Positions 32,546 through 42,893 of a DNA stretch of 64,000 nucleotides are shown here, one piece after another. Origin of the DNA: Diphasiastrum complanatum (lineage: Eukaryota > Streptophyta > Lycopodiopsida > Lycopodiales > Lycopodiaceae); contig CM055102.1 of assembly GCA_029204225.1 (NCBI GenBank), positions 38,310,585-38,374,584 of the forward strand, written 5' to 3'. The position numbers and the translations under genes were made by a program. Below the pieces are notes generated by a model that was not told the origin of the DNA, made no database searches, and saw nothing but the letters and a program-made list of their open reading frames with translations. How positions within the stretch are numbered: the first letter of the stretch is position 1; the number at the start of each line of letters is the position of its first letter.

Positions 32546-35140
32546 TTGCAACATCCAGATTTTCATTCGATGAGTCAGTTAATAATCTATATGTGTCATG
32601 GTAAAAATGGCCTTTTGGGTTACCGTGAGATTTTGATGCTCTATGGGAATGCACATTCAATGCAAATAATACATTATTTGGAAGGGGAATCAAGGAAAAT
32701 ATCAAAGGAGTGCAAAGAAAAATCTACAAAGATGAAAACTTGTTTGGATGAAAATGAGATGCTCAAGGAGGAGATCCAAAGGTTGAAATCTTCTTTGTAT
32801 CATTATACAACTAGTAATGATGAGATAAAAATTGCATTTCAATCCATGCGTATCTCATATTTGTCTCTTGTTAAAGATATGGACGTGCTTAACAGAAAGG
32901 TCCGAAGCAACAAGAGGAAAAGACAAAGGATATATGTGATCTATCATCCAGAGGAGGTCATAGAAAAAGACGAATCCATGCATTCAAGTAAGTTATAGCT
33001 TATTTGGTATTGAATATTGCTTGAACTTTTTGATTCATTCATAATCACTAATTTTGTTATTTATTCATTTCAACTTTCTGTTGATTTGCTTATTATATAC
33101 TGCTGTGAATACTATGAGTGTCCTAATTTCTACTGACATTTTCATGAACATTATGTTTGCAATGCAGATCAGCATTGGTTGTTGAAGACCATTTGGCCAA
33201 TGAGATTTCAATTGGAAACTCATTAGGTTCTATCTTGACTTCTAAATCTATGAAATTAATGTAAAATAATAACAAAATGAAAAAGATTAAGGCTTCAATT
33301 ACTGATAGCATTATGGATGAAGTTGGAAAAATATTAGACACTACATTGCTTCAGGGGGCATGTGACTTTTCTAGCATCCGTAGGAAAGCATATGCAACAA
33401 TGTTTAAGATGATAAAGGAGGCATTTGTACAGGTGAATATTAAAAAGTTTCCAATCCCACGACCATTTCATCTTAAAAAGAAAAGAGACATGTTAAACCA
33501 TGGTATGCTGACATAGTTGGTAATCCATCTCATATCAATGAAGTGTATTGCTCGAAAGGAGAAAGTCTAGCATATAACAATTTCAACAATTTATTTATTG
33601 ACATTAATCAGTTATTAACATTCATCATAAATTTTTATGGTATTACAAATGAGAATGTCAATAACAAGTTGATAGTTGTTCTCAAGTTAGATGATTCTGA
33701 AATTATAAAGGGACAAAAAATGGAAAGAGTCAGTCTCACAATCATGAATGGAACACTTTCAAATTCAGAAGACTCATAAGGCCTCAATTTCAGTGTTCAA
33801 TTAGAAAATGATATCTGGTGGTTGGCAGCATTTCAGGTATAGCAGTTCCTTTGCATAATAAATAGGGATAATCATTTCAATATGGATTTGATATCTAAAA
33901 TCTTCTTTGTGTTAATATTATGAGGCTAATCACATTTTTGTATTCTCTTATAGGTGCTGAAAGAAGACCATAACATTCTCTCATGGATATTTAATAGAAC
34001 ATCATATCCTGCCACCATAAAAAATCACATGGAGGGAGTTTCACTCAATATTCCTGGAATTGGCACTTTCAACATTGAATGGCATTTAGCAGGAGATCTG
34101 AAGACATTAAAATGTATGTTCAATGTATCTCATGGCGCTAACTCTAAACACCCTTGTTTGTATTGCATGAAAACAACAAAAGACATGACAAGGAGTACAG
34201 GAATATCAAGAGATCGAGAAGATCCTAATTGGACACCTGTACTACCGATTCCTCTATGAAATGTTCATATCTGTAAATTGCATGCAGAGGTGCGTATTAT
34301 AGAAAAAATAATATCTCTTCACATCTTGTTTGCATGGAATTCCGAGCCATAGGCCTCTGCGAAGGAAGCTATTTCCAGATTAGAGGATGTGTTGTCCAAA
34401 GCAGGCTTACATAAAGGCCACGTTAAAATAAAAAAAGATGACAAGCTATCAGGTAAAACGTGAAATATTCCATGCAAGCCGAGCATTGGAGGATCTAAAG
34501 CTCGAAGATTTTTATCAAATCATTCTGGCAAACAATCTAAGGTTCAATACTCGGTTTGGAAAGAAATTATTGCAGCAACTCAAGATTTCAAAGAAGAAGG
34601 TTCTACTCGTATACACAAAGTAGAAGTTTGGAAAAAGTTAGACAACATGGTGAAATACTCGAGAAAAGATAAATTTTCAAATACTGATGTTCAAATGATA
34701 CAGAAAACAACCAATGAATTTGTGGATGCAGTTCAAAGTGCATGGAGTATTGATCATATAACACATTATATGGTAAGATTTTGATTTTACACTACGATAG
34801 ACAAATATGTGCAATTAGATTAGATACTTTTGGTATTGATTTAGATTATGTTATAATGACATGCAACACATATTACGACATCATTCGACATTCTTTGCAA
34901 GAAATAGTGGAAGTCTTAGCATATGGTCATCGCAAGGAATGGAAAAATCTCATTGGCAAGCAAGAACAGCATTTCATAAAAGTACACAACATGGCAGGAC
35001 TAGCACAAAAAACAGCTATATACTGCAACTTTTCCAATGGTTTTACAGAAGAATCCAAATTCGTCATAATACAAAATCGACGGATTATAAAAAATTTCAA
35101 AAAGCATGCAAATTTATACAAGCCAGTAGGCTATAGACAC
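32546..35140 (+). pseudogene. Unidentified multi-exon gene, transposase-like, decayed
   Basis: Function not known to me. Part 1 (32546-32998): basic coiled coil, YLEGESRKISKECKEKS, NEMLKEEIQRLKSSL, ending VRSNKRKRQR. Part 2 (33171-33836, one stop and one frameshift): SIMDEVGKILDTTLLQGA, then YGITNENVNNKLIVVLKLDD, KMERVSLTIMNGTL, NDIWWLAAFQ. Intron 33837-33953 with GT/AG ends joins in frame to part 3 (33954-34773): LSWIFNRTSYPATIK, GIGTFNIEWHLAGDLKTLKCMF, HGANSKHPCLYCMK, and after a TGA NVHICKLHAEVRIIEKI. Donor atg|gtaaga at 34773. Part 4 (34861-35133): LSIWSSQGMEKSHWQARTAF, TQHGRTSTKNSY, ILQLFQWFYRRI. The GD-K-L/C-Y-C and EKSH/TQHG blocks recall a family of uncharacterised proteins repeated in cnidarian and other genomes (memory, unverified), which suggests a DNA transposon or a gene derived from one. 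Confidence 0.55.
33837..33953 (+). other. Intron of the unidentified gene
   Basis: 117 bp, donor CAG|gtatag, acceptor ctcttatag|GTG. Joining the flanks keeps an open frame (WWLAAFQ to VLKEDHNIL), which is good evidence for real splicing. Confidence 0.65.
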
Positions 35141-35590
35141 ACAATAAAATTTTGTATATTAAATAACAATATTTACAAAAGTGCAATTCAGCAGTATCTA
35201 ATTTGCTTCCAATATTTTTTTCAATGAAAGTTGCAACTTAGAATTATGCAACAATTTTCTTCTTTCGTATGGGTCCAATAGCTCATAGTTTTCATGCTTA
35301 CTCAGATCAACGTAAGCAGCATACATACACTACGAAATGAGATGATCTGAGCACGGAATTCACTGGTCCATATCCTAAAATTTTAACCGCAATAGTTTTC
35401 TTTACAAAAATTATTTTATGCACCTTATTGAAATTATGTCCTCCAAGAAAATGAGACAATGTCTTGATTGCCATAATCATAATTTCACCATGTTGATGAA
35501 ACTTTGAATGGGCAACACTTATCTCATTATTCTTGAAGGACTTCAGATAGTGCCCCAATGCTATCTTCAAAACTGAAACTCACTGAGCAT
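35141..35590. other. Spacer, no gene recognised
   Basis: AT-rich; a minus-strand 87-codon frame (35307-35570) has no motif. Confidence 0.4.
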
Positions 35591-36937
35591 GGGTGATATC
35601 CAGTATCAGTTGGGTTTTTCCTCAAAGGGGAAAAAGACTAGGATCCTCTTCAGAGATTGGCAACAAGTTGGATCAAGCCATAATCCTAGCGGATGGGAAG
35701 CAAAGTGTTGGAAAGGCTTTTTGTCTAAGAACTCTACTCTAAGTCCGGTCAGCTGATTTTATAAGTGGAGGGGAACTATCACACAACCTCTCTCTTGGGG
35801 CAAATTTTGAATGAAAGTTGATCAAAACAGGGGGAGGCAAATTCAAGGTGACCACACGAGGAGACTGGCGAACTTTGGACCTAATAAGTTGACAGGTTTT
35901 TGTTGTGGAAAGGAAAGCTTGTTATAGGCTTTCTTTGGACCAGCAATGATGAGAAGACATAATGAGTACGCTGACTTGTGTTATGTGTAAAGCAGCTTAT
36001 CAACGAAAGAACTATGAAAGTTGAGTCTTGCACGAGAGACTTGGTACTTCGAGCGGACGCTAAGGGACAGTTCATATTGAAAATCGGACTAGTGCAAACT
36101 TTGGGTGCATGTGTCTGATTCAAAGAGAGCTACTTGAAGCCAAGCTAGATGTACACTTCTTCTTTTGACTGTGAGGCAACTGACCAGTGATGGAATTGTG
36201 AAAGTGAAGTTTTGCGCGACGGACATGGCGCTTCAAACAAACGTGAAGAGGTAGTTCGGATGCAGATCAAACTGGTGCGACCCCTTGGCTCTCCACGAGG
36301 TCAATGGTTGTTACATTTGGGCTGATTCAAAGACAGCTACTTCAAGCTAAGTGAGAGGTGCGTTGCGGAGTACTCAATCTTTGCCTACCTTAAAGAGCCA
36401 AAATGGAAAAGTATCAAGACCAGGCTGGGACAAGGAGAGAAATCAAGGTGCAAAAAGCAACAAGGCACGAAGTGGACCATAAAGTGGGCAATGAACGATA
36501 AATCCTTTGACTCACGGAGCCCTGATACCTGTGCGGAACTGATCAAATCTGGATCTCAGGGAGCTCAACACCAAGTGCATCAAGGACAAATCAGGAGCTC
36601 AAAGGAGTTCCAAAGTCAAGAAGTCAAAAGCGACGGGGGTGAACATTTCACAAGAAGAGCCTCTGTCACCGGTTAATAAGGTTCTTGGGTTTTACGTAAG
36701 CGATATAAAATCTACGCTTTTCCCAAACAAAGTGATATTTTCAAGTTATGTAATTTTTCAATAAGAAAGAGCTTAGCCTCTGACTTGTGGTGTGCCAGCT
36801 ACCATGTTAATAAAAAGTGGCTAGTAAATTGAACACTATGCCAAGTAGCTTAAATGTATAATTATTTTAATTGGGAGACACCTTTACTTTAATCTGACAT
36901 CTGATGAGGACATCAGATTTTATAAAGGTGGGGTGGA
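35591..36937 (+). mobile_element. Non-coding 3' interior of a long-LTR element, with polypurine tract
   Basis: No pol domains. It contains two degenerate copies of a unit of about 190 bp (36013-36155 and 36190-36360; shared anchors aaagttgagtcttgc / aaagtgaagttttgc and gattcaaaga(g/c)agctactt). It ends in the purine tract aaaggtggggtgga (36924-36937) directly before the LTR start. Fits the 3' part of a non-autonomous (LARD-like) or very long gypsy element. Confidence 0.5.
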
Positions 36938-37552
36938 TGTTGTAAAGCTACCTTTACAAGCTTTACTTCTGGCGCCACTGGCGCCAACATTGCCCCCGGC
37001 ACCAGCAGCGCCACTGCTACTCCCGGCGCCACCAGCGCCGGCGCCGCTCACGGTGCCACTGTGACCAGAATCCAGCCGGCGCCAAGTTCCTATGGCTGAA
37101 AATCTTTGATCGGTTCTAGCGAAGTCCAGAGAGCTCAGATCGATGTGCAATCAACCCACACGATCTAGGCATGATTAAAGGAAGCCTGGGGATCAATACA
37201 TTCTAGAGAGAGAAAAATGTGCTTTACCAGCCTAGGTAGAGTGCTTGGCATGAGGGGTGGTGGCGAATCCCACCAATACTATAGGGGAGTGCAGGTTCAG
37301 GGCGAGCTCCAACCAAGTCTCAGTCTCCTTTGCTGGAATGTTGTCCTGGCGCCCGCCTTGGCATGCCAGCGCCTCGGAGACTAGGGTCGGTCACACAGTT
37401 GAAATGTAACCTTCTCAGATTTATCAATAAAGTGGGATTTTTCTCAAACTGACTCTGATTACCTTCTTGGTTTCAGTGTTCGGTAAAAGCGCCAGTTGTA
37501 AGGCCGTTTCAAACTTTTTAATTTGGCACATAGCTGAGGGTCGTATCCCGGG

Positions 37553-37625
37553 ACGCCAGCGGTATGCCGTCGGGACCATTCGGTCCACGGCGCCAGCGGT
37601 ATGCTGTCGGGACCATTTGGTCCAG
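37553..37625. repeat. 37-bp tandem duplication inside the LTR
   Basis: cgccagcggtatgc(c/t)gtcgggaccatt(c/t)ggtcca occurs twice, back to back. Confidence 0.85.
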
Positions 37626-37817
37626 GAACTGGTTGTCTCCATATCCGTGGCGGCTTGTGGTTCTGAGTGTTCCTTACATGAACGTGAATGAGTTAAGCTC
37701 TTGGGGAACGGGCTCTAACCTGTCGGCTGAGTTAAATGGCTTGCTTGGGTGGAAGTTACCTGTTTATGGCTATCCAGTCTTGCGTGGCGCCAGGTTGGCT
37801 TCCAGCGCTCGTGACAA

Positions 37818-38060
37818 AGCTTTCAGTTGGTTAAGTCTGATGTAAGTCAGACCGCTTGCTTGGATTGGATGTTACTCGTTTGTAACGAAGCTTCAAGTTG
37901 GTTAAGTTTGATGTATGTCGGGCGACTTGCTTGGAGGGAAGTCACCCACATCGGGACCCTCGATCTGCCATGGCGCCCGGTTGGATCTCAATGTTGGTTT
38001 CAGAACTTCAAGTTGGTTAATTTTGATCGTTGTTGGCGAGTTGGCTGCTGTATTGATGGG
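37818..38060. repeat. Three degenerate repeats inside the LTR
   Basis: aagctt(t/c)(c/a)agttggttaagt(c/t)tgatg at 37818 and 37890, and a third variant (aacttcaagttggttaatttt) at 38008, each followed by a diverged cgacttgcttgg-like block. Confidence 0.7.
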
Positions 38061-38110
38061 AATTGTGTATGTTGAGTCTGATGGACAAAACACTCAATAC
38101 CATCTATCTG

Positions 38111-39514
38111 TTTGTAGTAGTTGGTAGTCAAATCTTCGAAAGGCTCTAGTGGCTTTGAACCTATGGCCAAATATAGGACATTTCATTTTTATAAGACAAA
38201 CTTGTGTTTTTCAGATATAATAATAGTTTGACTTCCAATTGTAATAGGGAAATTCTTATGTTCAATTGCATGCTCTGCGCAACCAAAAACATAAATACAA
38301 ATGAAGATTTTTGGTCAATTTATATTGTTAGTCAAATGCAGAACCTTAACCAGAAAAATTAAATAAAAAATCAGAACAAGGATTATATCTTATAGATTTA
38401 TTCATCATAACAAAAGAAAAATATGCATGATTACATCAAATGCTAGTAGCATGAATGTGGGATGGGTATAAGTTTTGATGTTTATTCTTTGTTGAATACT
38501 AGTCATTCAAAAGGGCATGAGGCAATGTATTTTAACCTGTGTAACCTCATTAATATGCAACACATTGACAAGAAAAGTCGAAATAAACTCATCTCTTATC
38601 GGAGAATGACAATGTTGCATAATATGTGATGGATTGGAATGATGGATTTACAATTGATCAATTTATCAAAATTGCAATCTTACATGATAACTTTGTGCTT
38701 TGCAAACTTTGGTTATGAGTGCAAATCTAGTTTTTCTTCTTGCTAGAAAATAGGTCTTTATACATTGTAGGAAGTTTTTTCTCACACTTCAGGAAATTTT
38801 GAAAATGACATTTGGTTTTTATGGAAATTATGCAAGATGGCCCTTAGAATGATGAATAACACGCCACCACCTCCATCTATTCCTTTCTGTTAGCTATTTG
38901 CAACAAGGCCATTCACACAAGAAGCAAGAATGTTGATGAGCTTGGTAAGAAAATTTGTGACTTTGGATATATTAAAGAGCTTGGAACCTTTTCGCAACAA
39001 GGTTATTCACACAAGAAGCAAGAATGTTGATGAGCTTGGTAAAAAAATTTGTGACTTTGGATATATTAAAGAGCTTGGGACCTTTTTGATCTCATCAAGG
39101 AGACTGAAAGAGCTAGAGCAAGAGATCACCAACTTTGACATAGATGAATGGGGTCCTTTGTGGACATAGGTTATGTTTGAATTTGAAGAAAAAATCTTGC
39201 AATGTCATGACTCCACATTTTATATAGAAAGTACTTTGTATTGGATGGAAACCATCATGTGAAGGCATGGGCTAAATCTATTAAGGAGGATATATAAAAG
39301 TGTTGCAACTTAGCTTGTTTTGTGTGAATGAGCCTTCTTGTTTGTGTGCTAAGTTGACCCTAGTGCTTTGCTATTGCTAACTATCTATCGTAGTGAATTT
39401 TATGTAAATTTCTCAAACATGCAGAAAAGGCATTCATGTGTAGATTGCCTATGTCTTCTACCTACACTTGCAATCAATGTCGATAGAAATTCAACTTTTT
39501 AATGGGTAACTCTT
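38111..39514. other. Spacer with a 94-bp tandem duplication
   Basis: The unit starting caacaagg(c/t)(c/t)attcacacaag occurs at 38901-38994 and 38995-39088. A 79-codon plus frame crosses it (NVDELGKKICDFGYIKELGTF), but 94 is not a multiple of 3, so the copies do not keep one frame. No known domain. Confidence 0.5.
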
Positions 39515-40434
39515 TGTTGTAAAGTTGACTCGGGTGCACTCAGCGTGCCCTGTAAGACTCTAAGGGGTGACACTCCCTAAGGTCCCAGAGCAAGTTAGAA
39601 TGTCAAGGACTGAGCCTCCGACCTGTGGTGAGCCAGTCAAGTAGTCACAAGCCATGAGCTAGCTCTGGAGCTCGAGTTATGGCCTAGTCATGAAGCAAAT
39701 TGATTCTGCCGCCGGCACGGCTCCCGGGACCCATGTCCGGGAGCCAGACTGATTCTGCCAGGCTTGCCAGGCCTAATCAGCAAAATTAAAACTAAGTCCT
39801 AAAAAGCATGCTTTACCAGAAAGCACTATATTTCAGGACAGAGAGGGTGTGCCGAATCACACCAGAACTATAGGGAGAGTCCGGCGGTAGACAGAAACTT
39901 GGGCAGCTCAACCAACGCCAGAAATCCAGTCGCCAGGTCTCAGCCCCCTCTACCAGCACGAGCTAGGCACAATGCCCAGCACGTGTTGGTGGCCCCGAGA
40001 CCAGTCAGTCTATGTATGAATGTAACCTCTTCCAAATTTAATAAAGTTGATCCTTGGGGATGATTACCATTTCGGTTTCGCCTCCGGGACTGGTCCAAGT
40101 GGAAGGACCCGTACTACAACCTTTTTGTGTCGCCGATGTCCAAGGGTCCACGTCACCGAATGTGGCTCGCCGCTATGCCAATTGGTCAGTTTGGCGACCA
40201 CTATGCCTTGGGTTTTATGTGTGGCTTGTCTTTGCCTTTGGTTACCTTTTGGGGACGGATTCTGAGTTGGCTTTCGGGTTGGTTGGGATTCCAGTTTTCT
40301 TAAGTCTGAATAATTAAGCTTGTTACATTTCCAAGTTGGCTTTTACGTAAGTGCATGATGGATGAATGTTAGACTTAAGCGCGTGTTGGGGAAACCGCTC
40401 AAGTCCCAACGCCCTTTGAGGCGCCGACGAAACA
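39515..40434 (+). mobile_element. Long LTR (920 bp), plus orientation, 5' LTR
   Basis: Starts tgttgtaaagttgac and ends ...gacgaaaca, then the primer binding site. A close copy lies at 63089-63997 on the minus strand (909 bp). The promoter/poly(A) part includes aataaag at 40039-40045. Frames through it (for example 40047-40265) are present in both copies at shifted positions and are not genes. Confidence 0.9.
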
Positions 40435-40436
40435 TG

Positions 40437-40449
40437 TGGTATTAGAGCC
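40437..40449 (+). other. Primer binding site
   Basis: tggtattagagcc, one base different from the usual iMet-type tggtatcagagcc, two bases after the LTR end. Confidence 0.8.
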
Positions 40450-40524
40450 GACTAGCCGGTCAACTACGCAAGTCTCACAGAGATGGCCACTTTTTGGGAT
40501 TTGTCAGGACAACCGTTGTGCAAG

Positions 40525-40915
40525 GTGCTGCCCACAATGTAAGCACGGGTGCGTCCACGGTCGGGGTGGTCGGCAGAACGAGGAACTTGATGAGGCAAGG
40601 TGCTACCCTTGAGGTGTAAGCACGGTCAGTTCCCGCGGTCCGGGCCTGGCGCTCTACACATAGAACAGATGAGGCAATGTGCTGCCATTAGGTTGGTGAA
40701 AGCATGATCTGTGCCTTGTAGGGTGTGGGGTGACATATTCGGACTGTACGGGTTAACCATTGATACAGAGATGCTGCTCGAATTCGGGTGTAAAGCACGG
40801 GTGATTAGCTGTCGGTGCGAGATAGCTGCCGATCGTTTAACTATAAGAGCTATCGACCAAAAAAAAGTGGTGGGGCATGATTGAGGCAATGTGCTGCTTA
40901 ATGGTGAAAGCACGG
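40525..40915 (+). repeat. Five-fold hairpin motif array behind the primer binding site
   Basis: gtgct...agcac pairs, each 20-30 nt apart: 40525-40546, 40600-40623, 40679-40704 (agcat), 40771-40798 (atgct...agcac), 40891-40913. Usually written (gaggcaa)(t/g)gtgctgc ... gtgaaagcacgg. Spacing between starts grows: 75, 79, 92 and 120 bp. It is in the leader, where a retroelement carries its packaging/dimerisation signals and before any gag start. I see no open reading frame of note. Confidence 0.65.
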
Positions 40916-42300
40916 ATGGTTGGATGGATGTTTCCCCATGGGCTAATTCTTTGGTTGGTATGTTCGTTTGTGGTGTGCTTGTTTGGACCTGAATAACCCC
41001 TGGTTGCTTAATTTCTTCCAGGTGACCTGATCTAGTTGGGAGTTGAAAGAGGAGTTTACATTTGTGGGTGGACAACACACACGACATTTGAGCCAAGGCA
41101 ACTTACATGTGCAGAGTTACAATTAGTAATATTGTCCTTTTGACATACAACTACTAATTTTAGAAGTAGTAGTTTTAAATATATATCAATCTGTTATGCA
41201 ATGAGATGTTAATAAGCTGAGTTTCTCTCAAGGTCAAATAGAAAAATAAAAACTTCTCATAACTTATATCTTATAAATAATAACAAAATGAATATAATAT
41301 CTTGCATGCTGCATGAGTTTGAATGGGATTATGTACTGGGAGTCATGACTCAACCTGAAGTGGAGCGAATTGAGACATAAGTGTCAGAACTGGGAATTTT
41401 ACTCCAAGTAGGCATTAAGTGTCAAAACTTGGAATTTTACACCTTTGGTGCATAGTGTTTCAAAGGTCAAGTTTCAAATGATTTTGAAATTTTACCATCA
41501 AAGCTCTCAACATGATCATTGCTGACTGGAACTTTTTCATTCATGAAGGGATGAGGTTTGTTCCTTTTAAGTACAAATTTGATGCCCTTAACGAATATGA
41601 ATCATGTAGATGTCTGGTTAGACATTGGTTCCTACAAGTTTTATGACCTTAAGTTATCCAAAATTTTAATTCTGTTCATTTTCAGCTAGCGTAGATATAT
41701 TAACTTGATAGATTTTCAGTGGAATGAAGAATCTGCTAGTAATCACTTCTTTGATACGTAATAAGGTTCAAGATTCACACAGACTCCTAATGAGCCCCAC
41801 TACTTCCTAATGAACCGCACAACTTACAGTCTGAAGACCACAAATGTCCTGATTTCTTGCTCTAAAATGGACCAACATGGTGACTGTCAGGTCACCAGCC
41901 AGAACTTTTTAATTAGAAAAAAGGTGCCCAAACCCGTACCGAAGTTGCTTTGAAGCCATTAGCAGAGTGTATGTAAGACAGCTGGACCTGATATGGAGAA
42001 TCATTCAAAAAATCTCATGTTTATTGATTCATCAGTTGTTCCAAAGAATTTTTTTAAGTCATACATCATCAAGGGATATTGAGGGTTGGGCAATGTTTCA
42101 AATAGTTACAAATCACACAAAAAGCTTGGCTTGCAACACAGCAAAAATTAGGGGAGACATCAAAAAACTCAAATCAACTGGATTGCTAAAAAGAAATTCC
42201 ACAATCACCACATGCACATTCTTTAGTAAAAAATCTTTTGTCAGTCAAAAGTAATCCAGCTCATGCACTACCCATCCCTTACAGCCTCATGGGCCAACAA
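40916..42300. other. Spacer between the long-LTR element and the NUDT gene
   Basis: No gene recognised. Contains a 38-bp tandem near-duplication (aagtgtca(g/a)aact(g/t)ggaatttta at 41379 and 41417). Some of this may be the interior of the long-LTR element; the boundary is not visible. Confidence 0.4.
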
Positions 42301-42351
42301 TATTCTGGCTTTTACCAGAATATTGATTAGCTCAAATTGTATGTGGAAAAA

Positions 42352-42513
42352 TTAGGCAGATTGATCTTCATCAACCTGATTGCTAGAATCTTCTGACGAA
42401 GACAGTGCTAACGAAGGTGAGGAAGAGGAGCTTGCTAGATTTGCAAGAAACTTTATTAGGGCTCTACGCATCCACTCATGGCAACAATGCTCAATCGCCT
42501 CAGCTGCAGAAAA
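42352..42513 (-). CDS. NUDT exon 5
   Basis: Acceptor ...ttgtccag|TTTTCT is the only nearby AG that keeps frame (the AG ten bases on would give a wrong frame). 53 codons, SAAEAIEHCCHEWMRRALIKF, then a Ser/Asp-rich tail to TAA. HEWM..AL matches the family. Confidence 0.85.
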   Translation of the reverse strand, partial: FSAAEAIEHCCHEWMRRALIKFLANLASSSSSPSLALSSSEDSSNQVDEDQSA

Positions 42514-42831
42514 CTGGACAAAGAGGAAAAACTCAGAACATAACACAAGACTGGACTCTTAAGACAAAATGACGACACAGATCAAACTTAACATAGCAAT
42601 TTAAAAACCCATGCGCGAAAGCTTTTCTAGCATGCACTGCCAAAAGATGTCTACCCATTGGCGTCGACGACTCTGCTGCTCAGGCCAGGAATCAAGCTGC
42701 TCTGTAACAGCAAGAGCAAACATGTGAGCTCGACAAAGTCCCTCCGGACTAGAAAGTCCTTGTTGACGCTTGCTTTTGAACTCCCATGAGCCCAGATAGG
42801 CCTGCATCTGAAAAATATTGCCGACAAGGGT

Positions 42832-42893
<62 letters not shown>

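Larger units (their letters stand above)
36938..38110 (+). mobile_element. Long 3' LTR, GGCGCC-rich
   Basis: tgttgtaaagct at 36938 is the same start as the LTRs at 39515 and 63997 (minus). It has comparable signals in the same order: tgtgctttacca, a ccaatactatagggg block, then tgaaatgtaacc followed by an aataaa near 37427 and the tctgattacc region. The bodies otherwise differ, so it is a related but distinct family. Packed with ggcgcc and other CpG sites at 36970-37080. The 3' end is uncertain (about 38110). Confidence 0.55.

Noticed and set aside
36920-37150. Gly/Ala-rich minus-strand protein
   Set aside because: Frame produced by the ggcgcc-rich LTR sequence; no start context, no domain.
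39515-40320. Frames of 72-87 codons around 40047-40317 and 63206-63477 as a conserved gene pair
   Set aside because: Both lie in copies of the same LTR, so their similarity reflects repeat identity and not protein conservation.
40525-40915. CRISPR-like array or tRNA cluster
   Set aside because: Only five degenerate motifs, spacing not constant, no tRNA fold or conserved boxes, in a plant retroelement leader.
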